From NCBI RefSeq assembly GCF_013185185.1, contig NZ_JAAZWE010000003.1:1-64000 (forward strand): a DNA stretch of 64,000 nucleotides, given 5' to 3'. A program made the translations under genes and the position numbers. The notes below the pieces were generated by a model that saw nothing but the letters and a program-made list of their open reading frames with translations, was not told the origin of the DNA and made no database searches. Positions 51,532-59,618 of this stretch are shown here, one piece after another; within the stretch, counting starts at the first letter, position 1, and each line of letters begins with the position of its first letter. This DNA comes from Saccharibacillus endophyticus (GTDB lineage Bacteria > Bacillota > Bacilli > Paenibacillales > Paenibacillaceae).

Positions 51532-53334
51532 ATGAGCAACCGCTTGAGACAAACATGGGATTTGGAAAGTATTTTTCCGGGAGGATCAGCTTCGGGCGAA
51601 TTTGATGATTTTCTGCAAAAACTGGCGGCAGACGTCGATACGCTTGCTGCGCAAATCGGAAGTTTGAGCCCGCCTGCGAGCGTGGAGCAGACCGAAGCTT
51701 TTGACTCCGTCTTCGAAAACGTTCAAAGTGCTTCGGCGCGTTTTCGTCAGGCGGGCGCTTTCGTGTCGTGTTTGAGCGCGCAGGATCAGAATGACCAGAA
51801 AGCAGGCCAACTGTCGGCACGCGTAGGTTCGATCCGCGCCCGTTGGCAAAGTGTCGTCGCTACGTTCGATAGTATCCTGCAAAACACGGAAGACGCGGTT
51901 TGGGAAGCTTGGATGACGCGGGACTCGGTTGCTCCGATCTCGTTCAACCTCAGCGAAAGCCGTTCCCAAGCCCGCGACAAAATGACGCCGGAACTGGAAA
52001 GTTTGGCGCTTTCGTTGTCGGTTGACGGATACCAGGGGTGGAGCAGCTTCTATAATACGATCGTTCGCCATGTACGCGTGAAGTTCGAAGAAAACGGCGA
52101 GACCCGTCTGCTGTCCGCGGCGCAAGCGGCGAATAAGCTGGGCTCTTCCGATCCGAAGCAGCGCGAAGAGACGGGACGCAATTGGGAGCAGGCTTGGACG
52201 GATGTAGAGGATTATTGCGCGGATACGCTGAACCATCTGGCCGGGTTCCGGTTGTCTTTATATGAAAAGCGCGGATGGGACAATGTGCTGCGCGAGCCGC
52301 TGGAAATCAACCGGATGTCGGATCAGACACTCGACACGATGTGGCAGGTGATCACGGCCAACAAGTCGATCTTCGTCGAGTATTTGAATCGTAAAGCGCG
52401 TCTGCTCGGCACGGAAAAGCTGGGCTGGCACGACGTCGATGCGCCGATCGGCGAGTCGGAATCGAAGATCCATTATGATGATGCCGCCGATCTGATCGTG
52501 GAACAATTCCGCAGCTTCAGCCCGCGCATGGCCGATTTTGCCCAGCGCGCGTTCGACAACCATTGGATCGAAGCGGAAGACCGTGCAGGCAAGCGTCCGG
52601 GCGGATTCTGCACAGCCCTTCCGCTGACCAAGCAGACCCGTATTTTCATGACTTATAGCGGCACGGCGTCCAACGTCTCCACGCTGGCTCATGAGCTGGG
52701 ACATGGATATCATCAGCACGTCATGGACGAGCTGCCAACCTTCAGTCAACGTTACGCGATGAACGTGGCCGAGACGGCTTCGACCTTTGCCGAGATGATC
52801 GTCGCCGATTCGTTGGTTAAAAAGGCAGCGACGGAGGAAGAACGCATCGTGCTGCTCGAGGATAAGATTCAGCGCAGCGTTGCCTTCTTCATGAACATCC
52901 ATGCGCGCTTCCTGTTCGAGACGCGCTTTTACGAGAAACGCCGTTCCGGCCTGCTGACGCCTCAAGACTTGAGCGCGCTGATGGTCGAAGCGCAGGAAGA
53001 AGCCTTCTGCGGCGCGCTGGACGACTACCACCCGCATTTCTGGGCATCCAAGCTTCACTTTTACAATACGGGAGTTCCGTTCTACAACTTCCCTTATACG
53101 TTCGGTTATTTGTTCAGTGCAGGGATCTATGCGCAAGCACAGCGCGAAGGACAAAGCTTTGCCGACAAATACGATGCGCTGCTGCTCGATACCGGCCGTA
53201 TGACCGTAGAGGAATTGGCTTCGAAGCATTTGGGCGTCGATCTGACAAAACCGGACTTTTGGCAGGCTGCGGTGGATATGAGCGTGGCTGACGTCCGATC
53301 TTTCCTGGATATGACCGCATCGAAAGTTGGATAA
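51532..53334 (+). CDS. pepF: oligoendopeptidase F family metallopeptidase (M3B)
   Basis: A 600-residue cytosolic zinc peptidase that cuts short peptides. The zinc motif HELGH spans residues 387-391 (LAHELGHGYHQH), with a downstream glutamate in NVAETASTFAEM as third ligand, and the C-terminal FYNFPYTFGYLFSAGIYA stretch shared by PepF enzymes. ATG 51532 follows AAAGGTGCG. A terminator stands at 53424. Confidence 0.93.
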   Translation: MSNRLRQTWDLESIFPGGSASGEFDDFLQKLAADVDTLAAQIGSLSPPASVEQTEAFDSVFENVQSASARFRQAGAFVSCLSAQDQNDQKAGQLSARVGSIRARWQSVVATFDSILQNTEDAVWEAWMTRDSVAPISFNLSESRSQARDKMTPELESLALSLSVDGYQGWSSFYNTIVRHVRVKFEENGETRLLSAAQAANKLGSSDPKQREETGRNWEQAWTDVEDYCADTLNHLAGFRLSLYEKRGWDNVLREPLEINRMSDQTLDTMWQVITANKSIFVEYLNRKARLLGTEKLGWHDVDAPIGESESKIHYDDAADLIVEQFRSFSPRMADFAQRAFDNHWIEAEDRAGKRPGGFCTALPLTKQTRIFMTYSGTASNVSTLAHELGHGYHQHVMDELPTFSQRYAMNVAETASTFAEMIVADSLVKKAATEEERIVLLEDKIQRSVAFFMNIHARFLFETRFYEKRRSGLLTPQDLSALMVEAQEEAFCGALDDYHPHFWASKLHFYNTGVPFYNFPYTFGYLFSAGIYAQAQREGQSFADKYDALLLDTGRMTVEELASKHLGVDLTKPDFWQAAVDMSVADVRSFLDMTASKVG

Positions 53335-53423
53335 TCGGAAAATAAGATACTGAGAAGTTAATGAAATCAATTTGAAAATCCTGAAGTACACTTTGGATAG
53401 TTAAAAAGTGAAACTCGAAAAAA

Positions 53424-53461
53424 GGCGAGCAGAAGTCGAATCTGCTCGTCTTTTGTTTTTT
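53424..53461 (+). terminator. terminator of pepF
   Basis: GGCGAGCAG pairs with CTGCTCGTC (one G-T), followed by TTTTGTTTTTTT. Confidence 0.9.
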
Positions 53462-53633
53462 TATGACTTAAAAATGGTGGTTATTTGCATTTAAATAGTT
53501 ATATTTGCCCAATTCTTTCGGTCTGTATTGGAGGTGGGAATTCATCCATTTATAATGAGACTTAAGCGCTACATACCGGTATAAAAGGCTGAACATTGCA
53601 CGTATTTAGGTGTTACTTATGAGGGGGACTAGC

Positions 53634-54041
53634 ATGTTTGTCGTTAATGAATATTCGCTTCCCAGACAGCTTGATATCGTATTCAAGGAACTAAGCGAAG
53701 AATTGTCGGGACTTGAAGCGGGTACATTGTTCATCCAGATCCGCAATAATGTCGTCGGTAAATTCGGCATTCGCCATACGCCGCTTGCGGGACGCGACGG
53801 TCACGTCGAAGGTCCGGAGTGCGGATTGAACGAACAACAGATTCGTACTTTCCGCAATATGGCGATCGAGTCGCTCAATTACAAGAAAAACTGGACGCAT
53901 GGCGAGATCAATTATGATTTTGCGATCCGCAAAGCCGCGATCGTGGTCGATGCCCAGTTCGAGTCGAACTACAATATGGCCAGCAGCATGATCCGCTATC
54001 CAAAGCCTGCTTACAAGGAAGCCCGTTCCGAGCTTTCTTGA
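53634..54041 (+). CDS. hypothetical protein
   Basis: A 135-residue soluble protein that I do not recognise. It has no signal peptide or membrane segment. Features are an N-terminal helix-rich part (RQLDIVFKELSEELSGLE), a central strand region (GTLFIQIRNNVVGKFGIRH), and a basic C-terminus. The ATG at 53634 follows GAGGGGG; an in-frame ATG at 53619 overlaps it. It stands alone between pepF and the structured region ahead of trpS. Confidence 0.65.
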   Translation: MFVVNEYSLPRQLDIVFKELSEELSGLEAGTLFIQIRNNVVGKFGIRHTPLAGRDGHVEGPECGLNEQQIRTFRNMAIESLNYKKNWTHGEINYDFAIRKAAIVVDAQFESNYNMASSMIRYPKPAYKEARSELS

Positions 54042-54059
54042 CCTGAACAGATTTGGGAA

Positions 54060-54271
54060 AGATGCGTACTTCCGGAAAGGGAGCCGGATGCGCATCGGCA
54101 ATCCGGGCATGAACGCGAACGCCGAAGGGGATGAATGTCCGCTTCGGTAGGTTTGCGTCCATGCCCTGATACTCTGTACCAGATAAAGGTAAGGTTACGC
54201 TCGTCCGAAACGCACTAGAACCATGTGCATTTCGGCCAAACGTAAACCTGCTATTTGAGGGGTTACAGAGT
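54060..54271 (+). other. three consecutive stem-loops upstream of the trpS promoter
   Basis: Hairpin 1: ATGCG/CGCAT (54062-54095). Hairpin 2: GGGCATG/CATGCCC (54105-54111, 54160-54166) with ACGC/GCGT and CCGAAG/CTTCGG inside. Hairpin 3: ACTCTGTA/TACAGAGT (54171-54178, 54264-54271) with AGGTTACG/CGTAAACCT and CCGAAA/TTTCGG plus CAC/GTG inside. No T-run follows and no open frame is convincing. It may be an untranslated RNA or a complex 3' end. Confidence 0.6.
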
Positions 54272-54280
54272 ACTGATAGA

Positions 54281-54310
54281 TTGACAAAGACTTTCCGCGA
54301 CTTGTATGAT
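54281..54310 (+). promoter_or_regulatory. promoter of the T-box leader and trpS
   Basis: TTGACA (54281-54286) and TATGAT (54305-54310) separated by 18 nt, just upstream of the T-box leader. Confidence 0.88.
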
Positions 54311-54319
54311 GGGGAACAA

Positions 54320-54590
54320 ACAAGTCGAACAACGCAATGATGGGGACAAGTAAACAGGAGCGGGATTTTGCAGAAAGCTGGCGGTCGATGCAAGCCAGTG
54401 AAGACCGCCCTGGCGAATGGACCCCGGAGTGCCAGGCTGAACCGGACGTTTACGTTCCGAAATAGGCAGGCCGGACCTCGCTTCCCGTTATCGGAGCGGT
54501 TAAGATCGGTTGCAGCAGCTTTTCTCGACCGATGAATAAGGGTGGCACCACGGCTCACGTCCCTTGCGGACGGGGCCTTTTTGCGTTTTT
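54320..54590 (+). promoter_or_regulatory. T-box riboswitch (tRNA-Trp responsive)
   Basis: The conserved T-box AAGGGTGGCACCACGG lies at 54538-54552, followed by the terminator side (GTCC...GGAC, then GGGGCCTTTTT to 54585). Stem I upstream carries AGAAAGCTGGCGG and a specifier-like GAATGGACC with TGG (54418-54420), the Trp codon. Uncharged tRNA-Trp (as from 1282) would pair here and stabilise the antiterminator, turning on trpS when tryptophan is short. The 5' limit is approximate. Confidence 0.92.
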
Positions 54591-54637
54591 CGGCTTTGAT
54601 TCAAGCTTTAAATGAAGAAACGGAGGCATTCAATCTT

Positions 54638-55624
54638 ATGAAAAAGGTATTATCCGGCATCCAGCCAAGCGGTCAACTGACGATCGGCAACTACATCGGC
54701 GCCATCAAAAATTTCGTTGCGCTTCAGCATGATCATGAATGTTTCTTCTCGGTGGTCGATTTGCATGCGATTACCGTTCCCCAAGATCCCGCGGCACTGC
54801 GCGAACAGTCGGAATCGGTTGCTACGCTGTATGCGGCGGCAGGCATCGATCCGGAAAAGTCGAACATCTTCATGCAGTCCCACGTGCGTCAGCATGCCGA
54901 GCTGGGCTGGTTGATGACGACGCTGACCGGGATAGGCGAATTGGAACGCATGACCCAGTTCAAAGACAAATCGGACGGCAAAAGCTCGGTCGGAGCCGGC
55001 CTGTTCGTCTATCCGTCGCTGATGGCGGCCGATATTTTGTTGTATCAGGCGGATCTTGTGCCGGTCGGCGAAGATCAGAAGCAGCATTTGGAGTTGACTC
55101 GCGATCTGGCCGGACGCTTCAACGCCCGGTACGGCGATTTCTTCACCGTGCCGGAGCCGTATATTCCGAAGGTCGGCGCACGCGTGATGGGTCTTGACGA
55201 TGCTTCGAAAAAAATGAGCAAAAGCAACGCGAACGCGGGCAGCTACATCGCTCTGCTGGATCCGCCGGACGTGATTCGCAAAAAACTGAACCGCGCAACG
55301 ACCGACTCGGGCGGCGAGGTTCGTTACGATCCTGCCGAAAAACCGGAAGTCAGCAATCTAATGGGCATCTACGCGGAGTGCACGGGAATGACGCTGGATC
55401 AAGTTCAAGCGCATTTCGAAGGCAAAATGTACGGCGCGTTCAAAAAAGAACTGGGCGAAGCCGTCGTTTCCGTTCTGGAACCTTTGCAGCAGCGTTATCA
55501 TCAAATTCGCGAATCCGGGGAAATCACGCGTATTCTGGCCAAAGGCGCAGAGCGCGCGGAAGCCGTAGCGGAAGAAACCATGAAGGGCGTACGCGATCGC
55601 ATGGGCTTTTTGCCGAAATCGTAA
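54638..55624 (+). CDS. trpS: tryptophanyl-tRNA synthetase
   Basis: A 328-residue class I synthetase. The HIGH-like motif is TIGNY (residues 15-19) and the KMSKS loop is exactly KMSKS at 192-196, preceded by MGLDDASK. It charges tRNA-Trp and is controlled by the T-box leader directly upstream. ATG 54638 follows CGGAGG. Length is standard for bacterial TrpRS. Confidence 0.97.
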   Translation: MKKVLSGIQPSGQLTIGNYIGAIKNFVALQHDHECFFSVVDLHAITVPQDPAALREQSESVATLYAAAGIDPEKSNIFMQSHVRQHAELGWLMTTLTGIGELERMTQFKDKSDGKSSVGAGLFVYPSLMAADILLYQADLVPVGEDQKQHLELTRDLAGRFNARYGDFFTVPEPYIPKVGARVMGLDDASKKMSKSNANAGSYIALLDPPDVIRKKLNRATTDSGGEVRYDPAEKPEVSNLMGIYAECTGMTLDQVQAHFEGKMYGAFKKELGEAVVSVLEPLQQRYHQIRESGEITRILAKGAERAEAVAEETMKGVRDRMGFLPKS

Positions 55625-55676
55625 TGCCGAAGAACTTCTATTATAAATGCAGGGATTGAAATCGGACGTAACGATA

Positions 55677-55715
55677 AAAAGCAGCTTTGCCGATAGTAAT
55701 GGCAAAGCTGCTTTT
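55677..55715. terminator. bidirectional terminator between trpS and the DUF5325 gene
   Basis: AAAAGCAGCTTTGCC pairs perfectly with GGCAAAGCTGCTTTT, with A and T runs on the two sides, so it can serve both convergent genes. Confidence 0.93.
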
Positions 55716-55753
55716 CGATGTGCATGCGTGACGAGATTGGGATCGCTTTCAAA

Positions 55754-55951
55754 TCATTGGGCGGAGTTCGGGGGAACATTGCCTGTTTTACGCTGAATGC
55801 GAACCTTCGTGATAAAGCCCCAACCGATATTCAAAACCGCGATCAGACCGACACCCAGTGCCAGCCAGGCGTTTTCGTTAATGAGGATCGCGCTCAGCGT
55901 AACCAAGGCCATCGAAGATACCGCAAACCATAGGGCAAGACCTTTATTCAT
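55754..55951 (-). CDS. DUF5325 (YlaF-like) small membrane protein
   Basis: A 65-residue protein with two membrane helices (about residues 6-23 and 29-47) and a basic tail after FITKV. The layout WFAVSSMALVTLSAILI...NAWLALGVGL...GWGFITK fits the DUF5325/YlaF family found near cta genes in Bacillus, and ctaB is the next gene here. CGGAGG precedes the ATG on the minus strand. Confidence 0.75.
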   Translation of the reverse strand: MNKGLALWFAVSSMALVTLSAILINENAWLALGVGLIAVLNIGWGFITKVRIQRKTGNVPPNSAQ

Positions 55952-56117
55952 CGGATAACCTCCGTTTTTCTTTTCAGTATACCTTATTTCGTTAACAAAA
56001 ATCCAAAATTTCTTCCTGAAGCTGTACCCGTTTTCCGAAAAAATTCCACATCTTTTTTTGCGAAAGCCCTGAAAAACTCATGAAATTGTCAAATTATCGA
56101 ACTTGTTTGAGGAATCG

Positions 56118-56146
56118 TTGGCAATCGGAAAGGCCTTTGATATGAT
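56118..56146 (+). promoter_or_regulatory. promoter of ctaB
   Basis: TTGGCA (56118-56123) and TATGAT (56141-56146) with a 17-nt spacer. The leader before the GTG start is about 118 nt. Nothing else is seen in the 319-nt gap 55952-56270. Confidence 0.85.
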
Positions 56147-56270
56147 AAATTTCATAGCGATACCTTTTCTCGGCTTAGTTGAAGTCGATTCTAGCCATTA
56201 TCGTATACACCCTAATATGCCGCATGAATGGAAAAATGCGGATCGGAACGCAAAAGGAGGCATTAAACGC

Positions 56271-57197
56271 GTGAGCAAACCATTGAATTATGCAGCCTCG
56301 GAAGCCTCTCCCGTATCGGAATCCGCAGAGACGCGGGTGACCTGGAGAGACTTTTTAACGTTGGCAAAGCCGGGCATTCTCCGCTCGAACCTGTTCGTGA
56401 CACTGGCCGGATTCTGGCTGGCTTCGAGATGGAACATCGACTGGCTGAACTTGCTCGCCACATTGGCCGGAACGATGCTGATCGTCGGCGCATCGGGCGT
56501 ATTCAACAACTATCTCGACCGCGAGATGGATACCAAGATGGAGCGTACGAAGAACCGGGCGCTGCCGACCGGCAAGATTGCCCCGAGCGTCGTTCTGACG
56601 TACGGGATTGTGCTAGGCGTGCTCGGCCTGGCTATTCTGTTTGCATTCTGCGGAGTGCTGACCGGAATTTGCGGAGCGATCGGCATGTTCGCTTACGTCG
56701 TGCTCTACACGATGTGGTTGAAACGGACCTCCACGTGGAGCACGTCGCTCGGAGGAATCTCCGGCGCGATGCCGCCGGTTATCGGTTATGTGGCCGTAAC
56801 GAATACGATCGACATGGGCGCGGTTCTGTTGTTCCTCTGGATGTTCCTGTGGCAGCCGCCGCATTTCTGGGCACTCGGCATTCGCCGCGTCGAAGAATAT
56901 CGCGCAGCGGGCTTCCCGATTCTCCCGGTCGTCAAAGGCATTCGCCGCACGCAATGGCAAATGCTGCCTTATATCGTGCTGCTGCTGCCCGTGCCGATTC
57001 TGATGTACGCCTACGGCTACGTGGGCATGATCTTCACCGTAGCTTCGATCGCGATCACGGTACTGTGGTTGTTCTTCGCCGTTAAAGGACTGGCGAAGGG
57101 TCAAGATCCGGATGCTTGGGGCAAAAAAGTCTTCATGTATTCGATCTATTATATGATGGTTACCTTCTTGTTGATGATTATCGATACGGCACATTGA
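56271..57197 (+). CDS. ctaB: protoheme IX farnesyltransferase
   Basis: A 308-residue UbiA-family membrane enzyme with about nine helices that adds a farnesyl group to heme B to make heme O for terminal oxidases. The first Asp-rich motif NNYLDREMDTKMERTKNRALPTG-type segment binds the prenyl pyrophosphate, and the second loop reads RVEEYRAAGFPILP. The start is GTG 56271, 10 nt after AAAGGAGG; the frame extends further upstream across the promoter and is not used. Confidence 0.95.
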   Translation: MSKPLNYAASEASPVSESAETRVTWRDFLTLAKPGILRSNLFVTLAGFWLASRWNIDWLNLLATLAGTMLIVGASGVFNNYLDREMDTKMERTKNRALPTGKIAPSVVLTYGIVLGVLGLAILFAFCGVLTGICGAIGMFAYVVLYTMWLKRTSTWSTSLGGISGAMPPVIGYVAVTNTIDMGAVLLFLWMFLWQPPHFWALGIRRVEEYRAAGFPILPVVKGIRRTQWQMLPYIVLLLPVPILMYAYGYVGMIFTVASIAITVLWLFFAVKGLAKGQDPDAWGKKVFMYSIYYMMVTFLLMIIDTAH

Positions 57198-57214
57198 GCT
57201 GCGGTATCGGGCAA

Positions 57215-57260
57215 GCCGTCGTTCGTCTCCTTTTCGGGACGGGCGACGGCTTTGTTTTTG
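57215..57260 (+). terminator. terminator of ctaB
   Basis: GCCGTCG pairs with CGACGGC and CGTCTC with GGGACG inside, followed by TTTGTTTTTG. Confidence 0.88.
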
Positions 57261-57311
57261 TCTATGCGGCAGCGCGGCGATAGGCGATAAACGGAAGATG
57301 CGGACGCCGAT

Positions 57312-57725
57312 TCACTGCGAGCGCTTCGCGCGTCCGTCCAAGACGGCGCGCCGGCTCTCTTTTTCGGATTCGGACTGGGCACGCAGCATTTCTTCGGGAT
57401 ATAAAATAAACGCGTCCAAGTCCGTTTTTTCCAACTGCTGTACCACGTATTCGTCCGGCGTGCCTTCGACACCCGCGTAACCGCGTCTGGTGTAGATATG
57501 ATCCGCATCCGGGAAAAGATCGGACAATAAGGCGCGAATTTTTCTGCCCGACGAGTCGTTGTCCAAAAAAAGATAAACCTCGTCGTCTTTGGCTTCCTTA
57601 TATAAAGACTCCAGCCTTGCCGAATTCGGCGTGCCGAACGTGCAAAGGATTCGAACCTCATCGTCCAAAACACGACGCAGTTTGCTTCGATCGTTTTTGC
57701 CTTCCACGATCACGGTAATCGACAT
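57312..57725 (-). CDS. toprim-domain protein (YusF-like)
   Basis: A 137-residue protein consisting of one toprim domain: TVIVEGKNDRSKL with the catalytic-type Glu8, and the DxD-like FLDNDSSGRKIRALL. The family is related to primase/RNase M5 toprim folds; the cellular role of these small stand-alone forms is unknown. GGAGGCG precedes the ATG on the minus strand. It is convergent with ctaB. Confidence 0.85.
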   Translation of the reverse strand: MSITVIVEGKNDRSKLRRVLDDEVRILCTFGTPNSARLESLYKEAKDDEVYLFLDNDSSGRKIRALLSDLFPDADHIYTRRGYAGVEGTPDEYVVQQLEKTDLDAFILYPEEMLRAQSESEKESRRAVLDGRAKRSQ

Positions 57726-57823
57726 ATGCGACTCGCCTCCTGGGATCCGTAACGGGATTTTTTAACTAAGTGTACTTGGGCGGGGCCTGGATTGCAAAAG
57801 AGGTCGCAACAATGCCGCGAAAG

Positions 57824-57853
57824 CTGACAGAGGGCCTTTTTTTCCTGTATAAT
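57824..57853 (+). promoter_or_regulatory. promoter of the small membrane protein gene
   Basis: CTGACA (57824-57829) and TATAAT (57848-57853) with an 18-nt spacer. Confidence 0.75.
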
Positions 57854-57931
57854 TGAAAAGCGCGCAGAATGCCGGAAACGAGGGGGGCGGCCTGCATGCA
57901 AATGAACGCGAAGAACGGAGGAACTGTCCTG

Positions 57932-58372
57932 TTGAATACGGAAGTGTGGATCGAATTCGTCAGGCAAAATTGGCTGATTCTTCTGATTGCGCTGGTAGCC
58001 GTGCTGCTGGTTATAAACGTAGTCAAAACGATGATAAAATGGGCGATCGCGATCGTCATTGTCGTGGCGCTGATTGTATACAGTGGCGTATCGCTTGATC
58101 AAATTCAGAATACGGTAACCGGTGTAAAGGACGAAGCGGTGGCAAAGCTTCAAGGCGAAGCACTGAGAATGTTGAAAGACGAAGCGGCGGAGGCAACGTT
58201 CAAGCGTGGAGAAGACGGTTCTTTCGTCGTGCAGACGACAAGCCTGAAGCTTGAAGGCAAGCCGAATGCCAAGGCCGTCGAAGTGACGTACCGCGGCGTA
58301 CCGCTCGGCCAATGGGAACGCGGGGAGCAAGTGAATGCGCTCATTCGCGCCGCGCAGGCCCGGAGCAAGTAA
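57932..58372 (+). CDS. hypothetical single-pass/double-pass membrane protein
   Basis: A 146-residue protein with two hydrophobic segments (about residues 11-32 and 36-55) and a soluble C-terminal part (FVVQTTSLKLEGKPNAKAVEV). It is not assigned to a named family. The start TTG at 57932 (MNTEVWIEFVRQNW) follows CGGAGG at 10 nt; an in-frame ATG at 57896 after AGGGGGGCGG is an alternative. It lies 73 nt upstream of the transglutaminase-like gene and probably shares its transcript. Confidence 0.65.
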   Translation: MNTEVWIEFVRQNWLILLIALVAVLLVINVVKTMIKWAIAIVIVVALIVYSGVSLDQIQNTVTGVKDEAVAKLQGEALRMLKDEAAEATFKRGEDGSFVVQTTSLKLEGKPNAKAVEVTYRGVPLGQWERGEQVNALIRAAQARSK

Positions 58373-58445
58373 AAGGCATGAACGTATGGCCTGAAAAGCA
58401 GGGAAGTTCGCTAATAGCAGCGTCCAATATTCGGGAGGTGGGAAA

Positions 58446-59573
58446 ATGCCGAGCATGGACGTGGTAAGTCTGGCGTTACTGGCGGTATTGATGTTGTCCG
58501 TTCTTCGCGGCGCTTTCCTGGGGACGCGCCGGACGGCAGCCGGACTCGGTTCGATGTTCAGTCGCCTGCTGCTCCGCGTACTAGGAATTCTGGCCGCTTT
58601 GTTTTTGGCTGGCTGGATCTCGCCTTATGCAAACGATTGGGCGGAACGCACGATAAACGCCATGCCTTCCGGAGAACTTCCGCAATGGAAGTCGGCCGGA
58701 TACGCGCTGCTTGGATTTTTTACGAACTTTGCCTTGCTGCGCATCGCGCTTTTGTTCCTGCTGATCTATCCGGTTTGCGTACTGGCGTTGTCGCTGCTCG
58801 CGAGATGGCGGGTGCCGATGGAAGAAACGCCGAAGAAAAAAAGCAAACGACGCAAAAGCGGAGCTTTCGCGGATCGAATCGGCGGAGCCGGATTGGGCCT
58901 GATTGCCGGAGCATGGAGAAGCGTGCTGCTGCTCGCGTTATTGTTCGTCGTTTCCTCGATCTGGCCGGGCAGTCCGCTCAGCCGATACGCGGAGACGTCT
59001 CCGGCTTATCGCTATACGGCGCAAACGGTATTTCAACCGGCGGCGGGCGAATGGATCACCCGGAAGCTGCCCGTGCTCACGGCATCCGCAACGGCGGAGT
59101 TGGACGGCATTCTTCGGCAAAAGTACGATGCGATCGACCGGAATATTCCGGCGGACATCGCTCGGACAGCCAAGAAAGTCGCGGGATCGGGCAGCGATAG
59201 GGAGCAGGCGGAGAAGCTGTACGATTGGGTCGGAAGCCGGATTCAATACGATTACGACAAGGTCGATCATTATGAGAACAAAGGCATTTGGAACGAACAA
59301 ACGCCGCGCGACACCTACGATGCGCGGCGCGGAGTCTGCATCGACTATGCACGTTTGTATGCCGTCATGGCCCGATCGGTCGGGCTGCAAGTCCGCGTGG
59401 TGACAGGGCTCGGCGCAGACGGGCAGGGAGGCTACGGATCCCACGCATGGAACGAAGTATACGACGCCGGAGAAGACCGCTGGATCGAACTCGATCCGAC
59501 CTGGGCGTCCGGAGGAGACTGGTTCGACCGCGAGGATTTTGCCGATACCCATATCAAGCAGAGCGTGTTGTAA
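58446..59573 (+). CDS. membrane protein with transglutaminase-like cysteine protease domain
   Basis: A 375-residue protein. The first ~190 residues have four membrane segments resembling a CvpA-like or TgpA-like anchor with a basic linker (KKKSKRRK near 130). The C-terminal domain has the catalytic triad of the transglutaminase-like superfamily: Cys298 (RRGVCIDYA), His333 (GSHAWNEVY) and Asp350 (ELDPTW). It probably acts on cell-surface peptides or peptidoglycan. GGGAGGTGG precedes the ATG. The PBP gene follows after 45 nt, suggesting joint expression. Confidence 0.88.
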   Translation: MPSMDVVSLALLAVLMLSVLRGAFLGTRRTAAGLGSMFSRLLLRVLGILAALFLAGWISPYANDWAERTINAMPSGELPQWKSAGYALLGFFTNFALLRIALLFLLIYPVCVLALSLLARWRVPMEETPKKKSKRRKSGAFADRIGGAGLGLIAGAWRSVLLLALLFVVSSIWPGSPLSRYAETSPAYRYTAQTVFQPAAGEWITRKLPVLTASATAELDGILRQKYDAIDRNIPADIARTAKKVAGSGSDREQAEKLYDWVGSRIQYDYDKVDHYENKGIWNEQTPRDTYDARRGVCIDYARLYAVMARSVGLQVRVVTGLGADGQGGYGSHAWNEVYDAGEDRWIELDPTWASGGDWFDREDFADTHIKQSVL

Positions 59574-59618
59574 GCATGCTCTCGTCAGTTTCAGAAGGAA
59601 CATCAAGAGGAGGCGCCC

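Noticed and set aside
54542..54637. Upstream extension of trpS
   Set aside because: It runs through the T-box terminator; the start at 54638 has CGGAGG and the standard N-terminus.
56103..56270. Upstream extension of ctaB
   Set aside because: It overlaps the TTGGCA/TATGAT promoter; GTG 56271 has AAAGGAGG at proper spacing.
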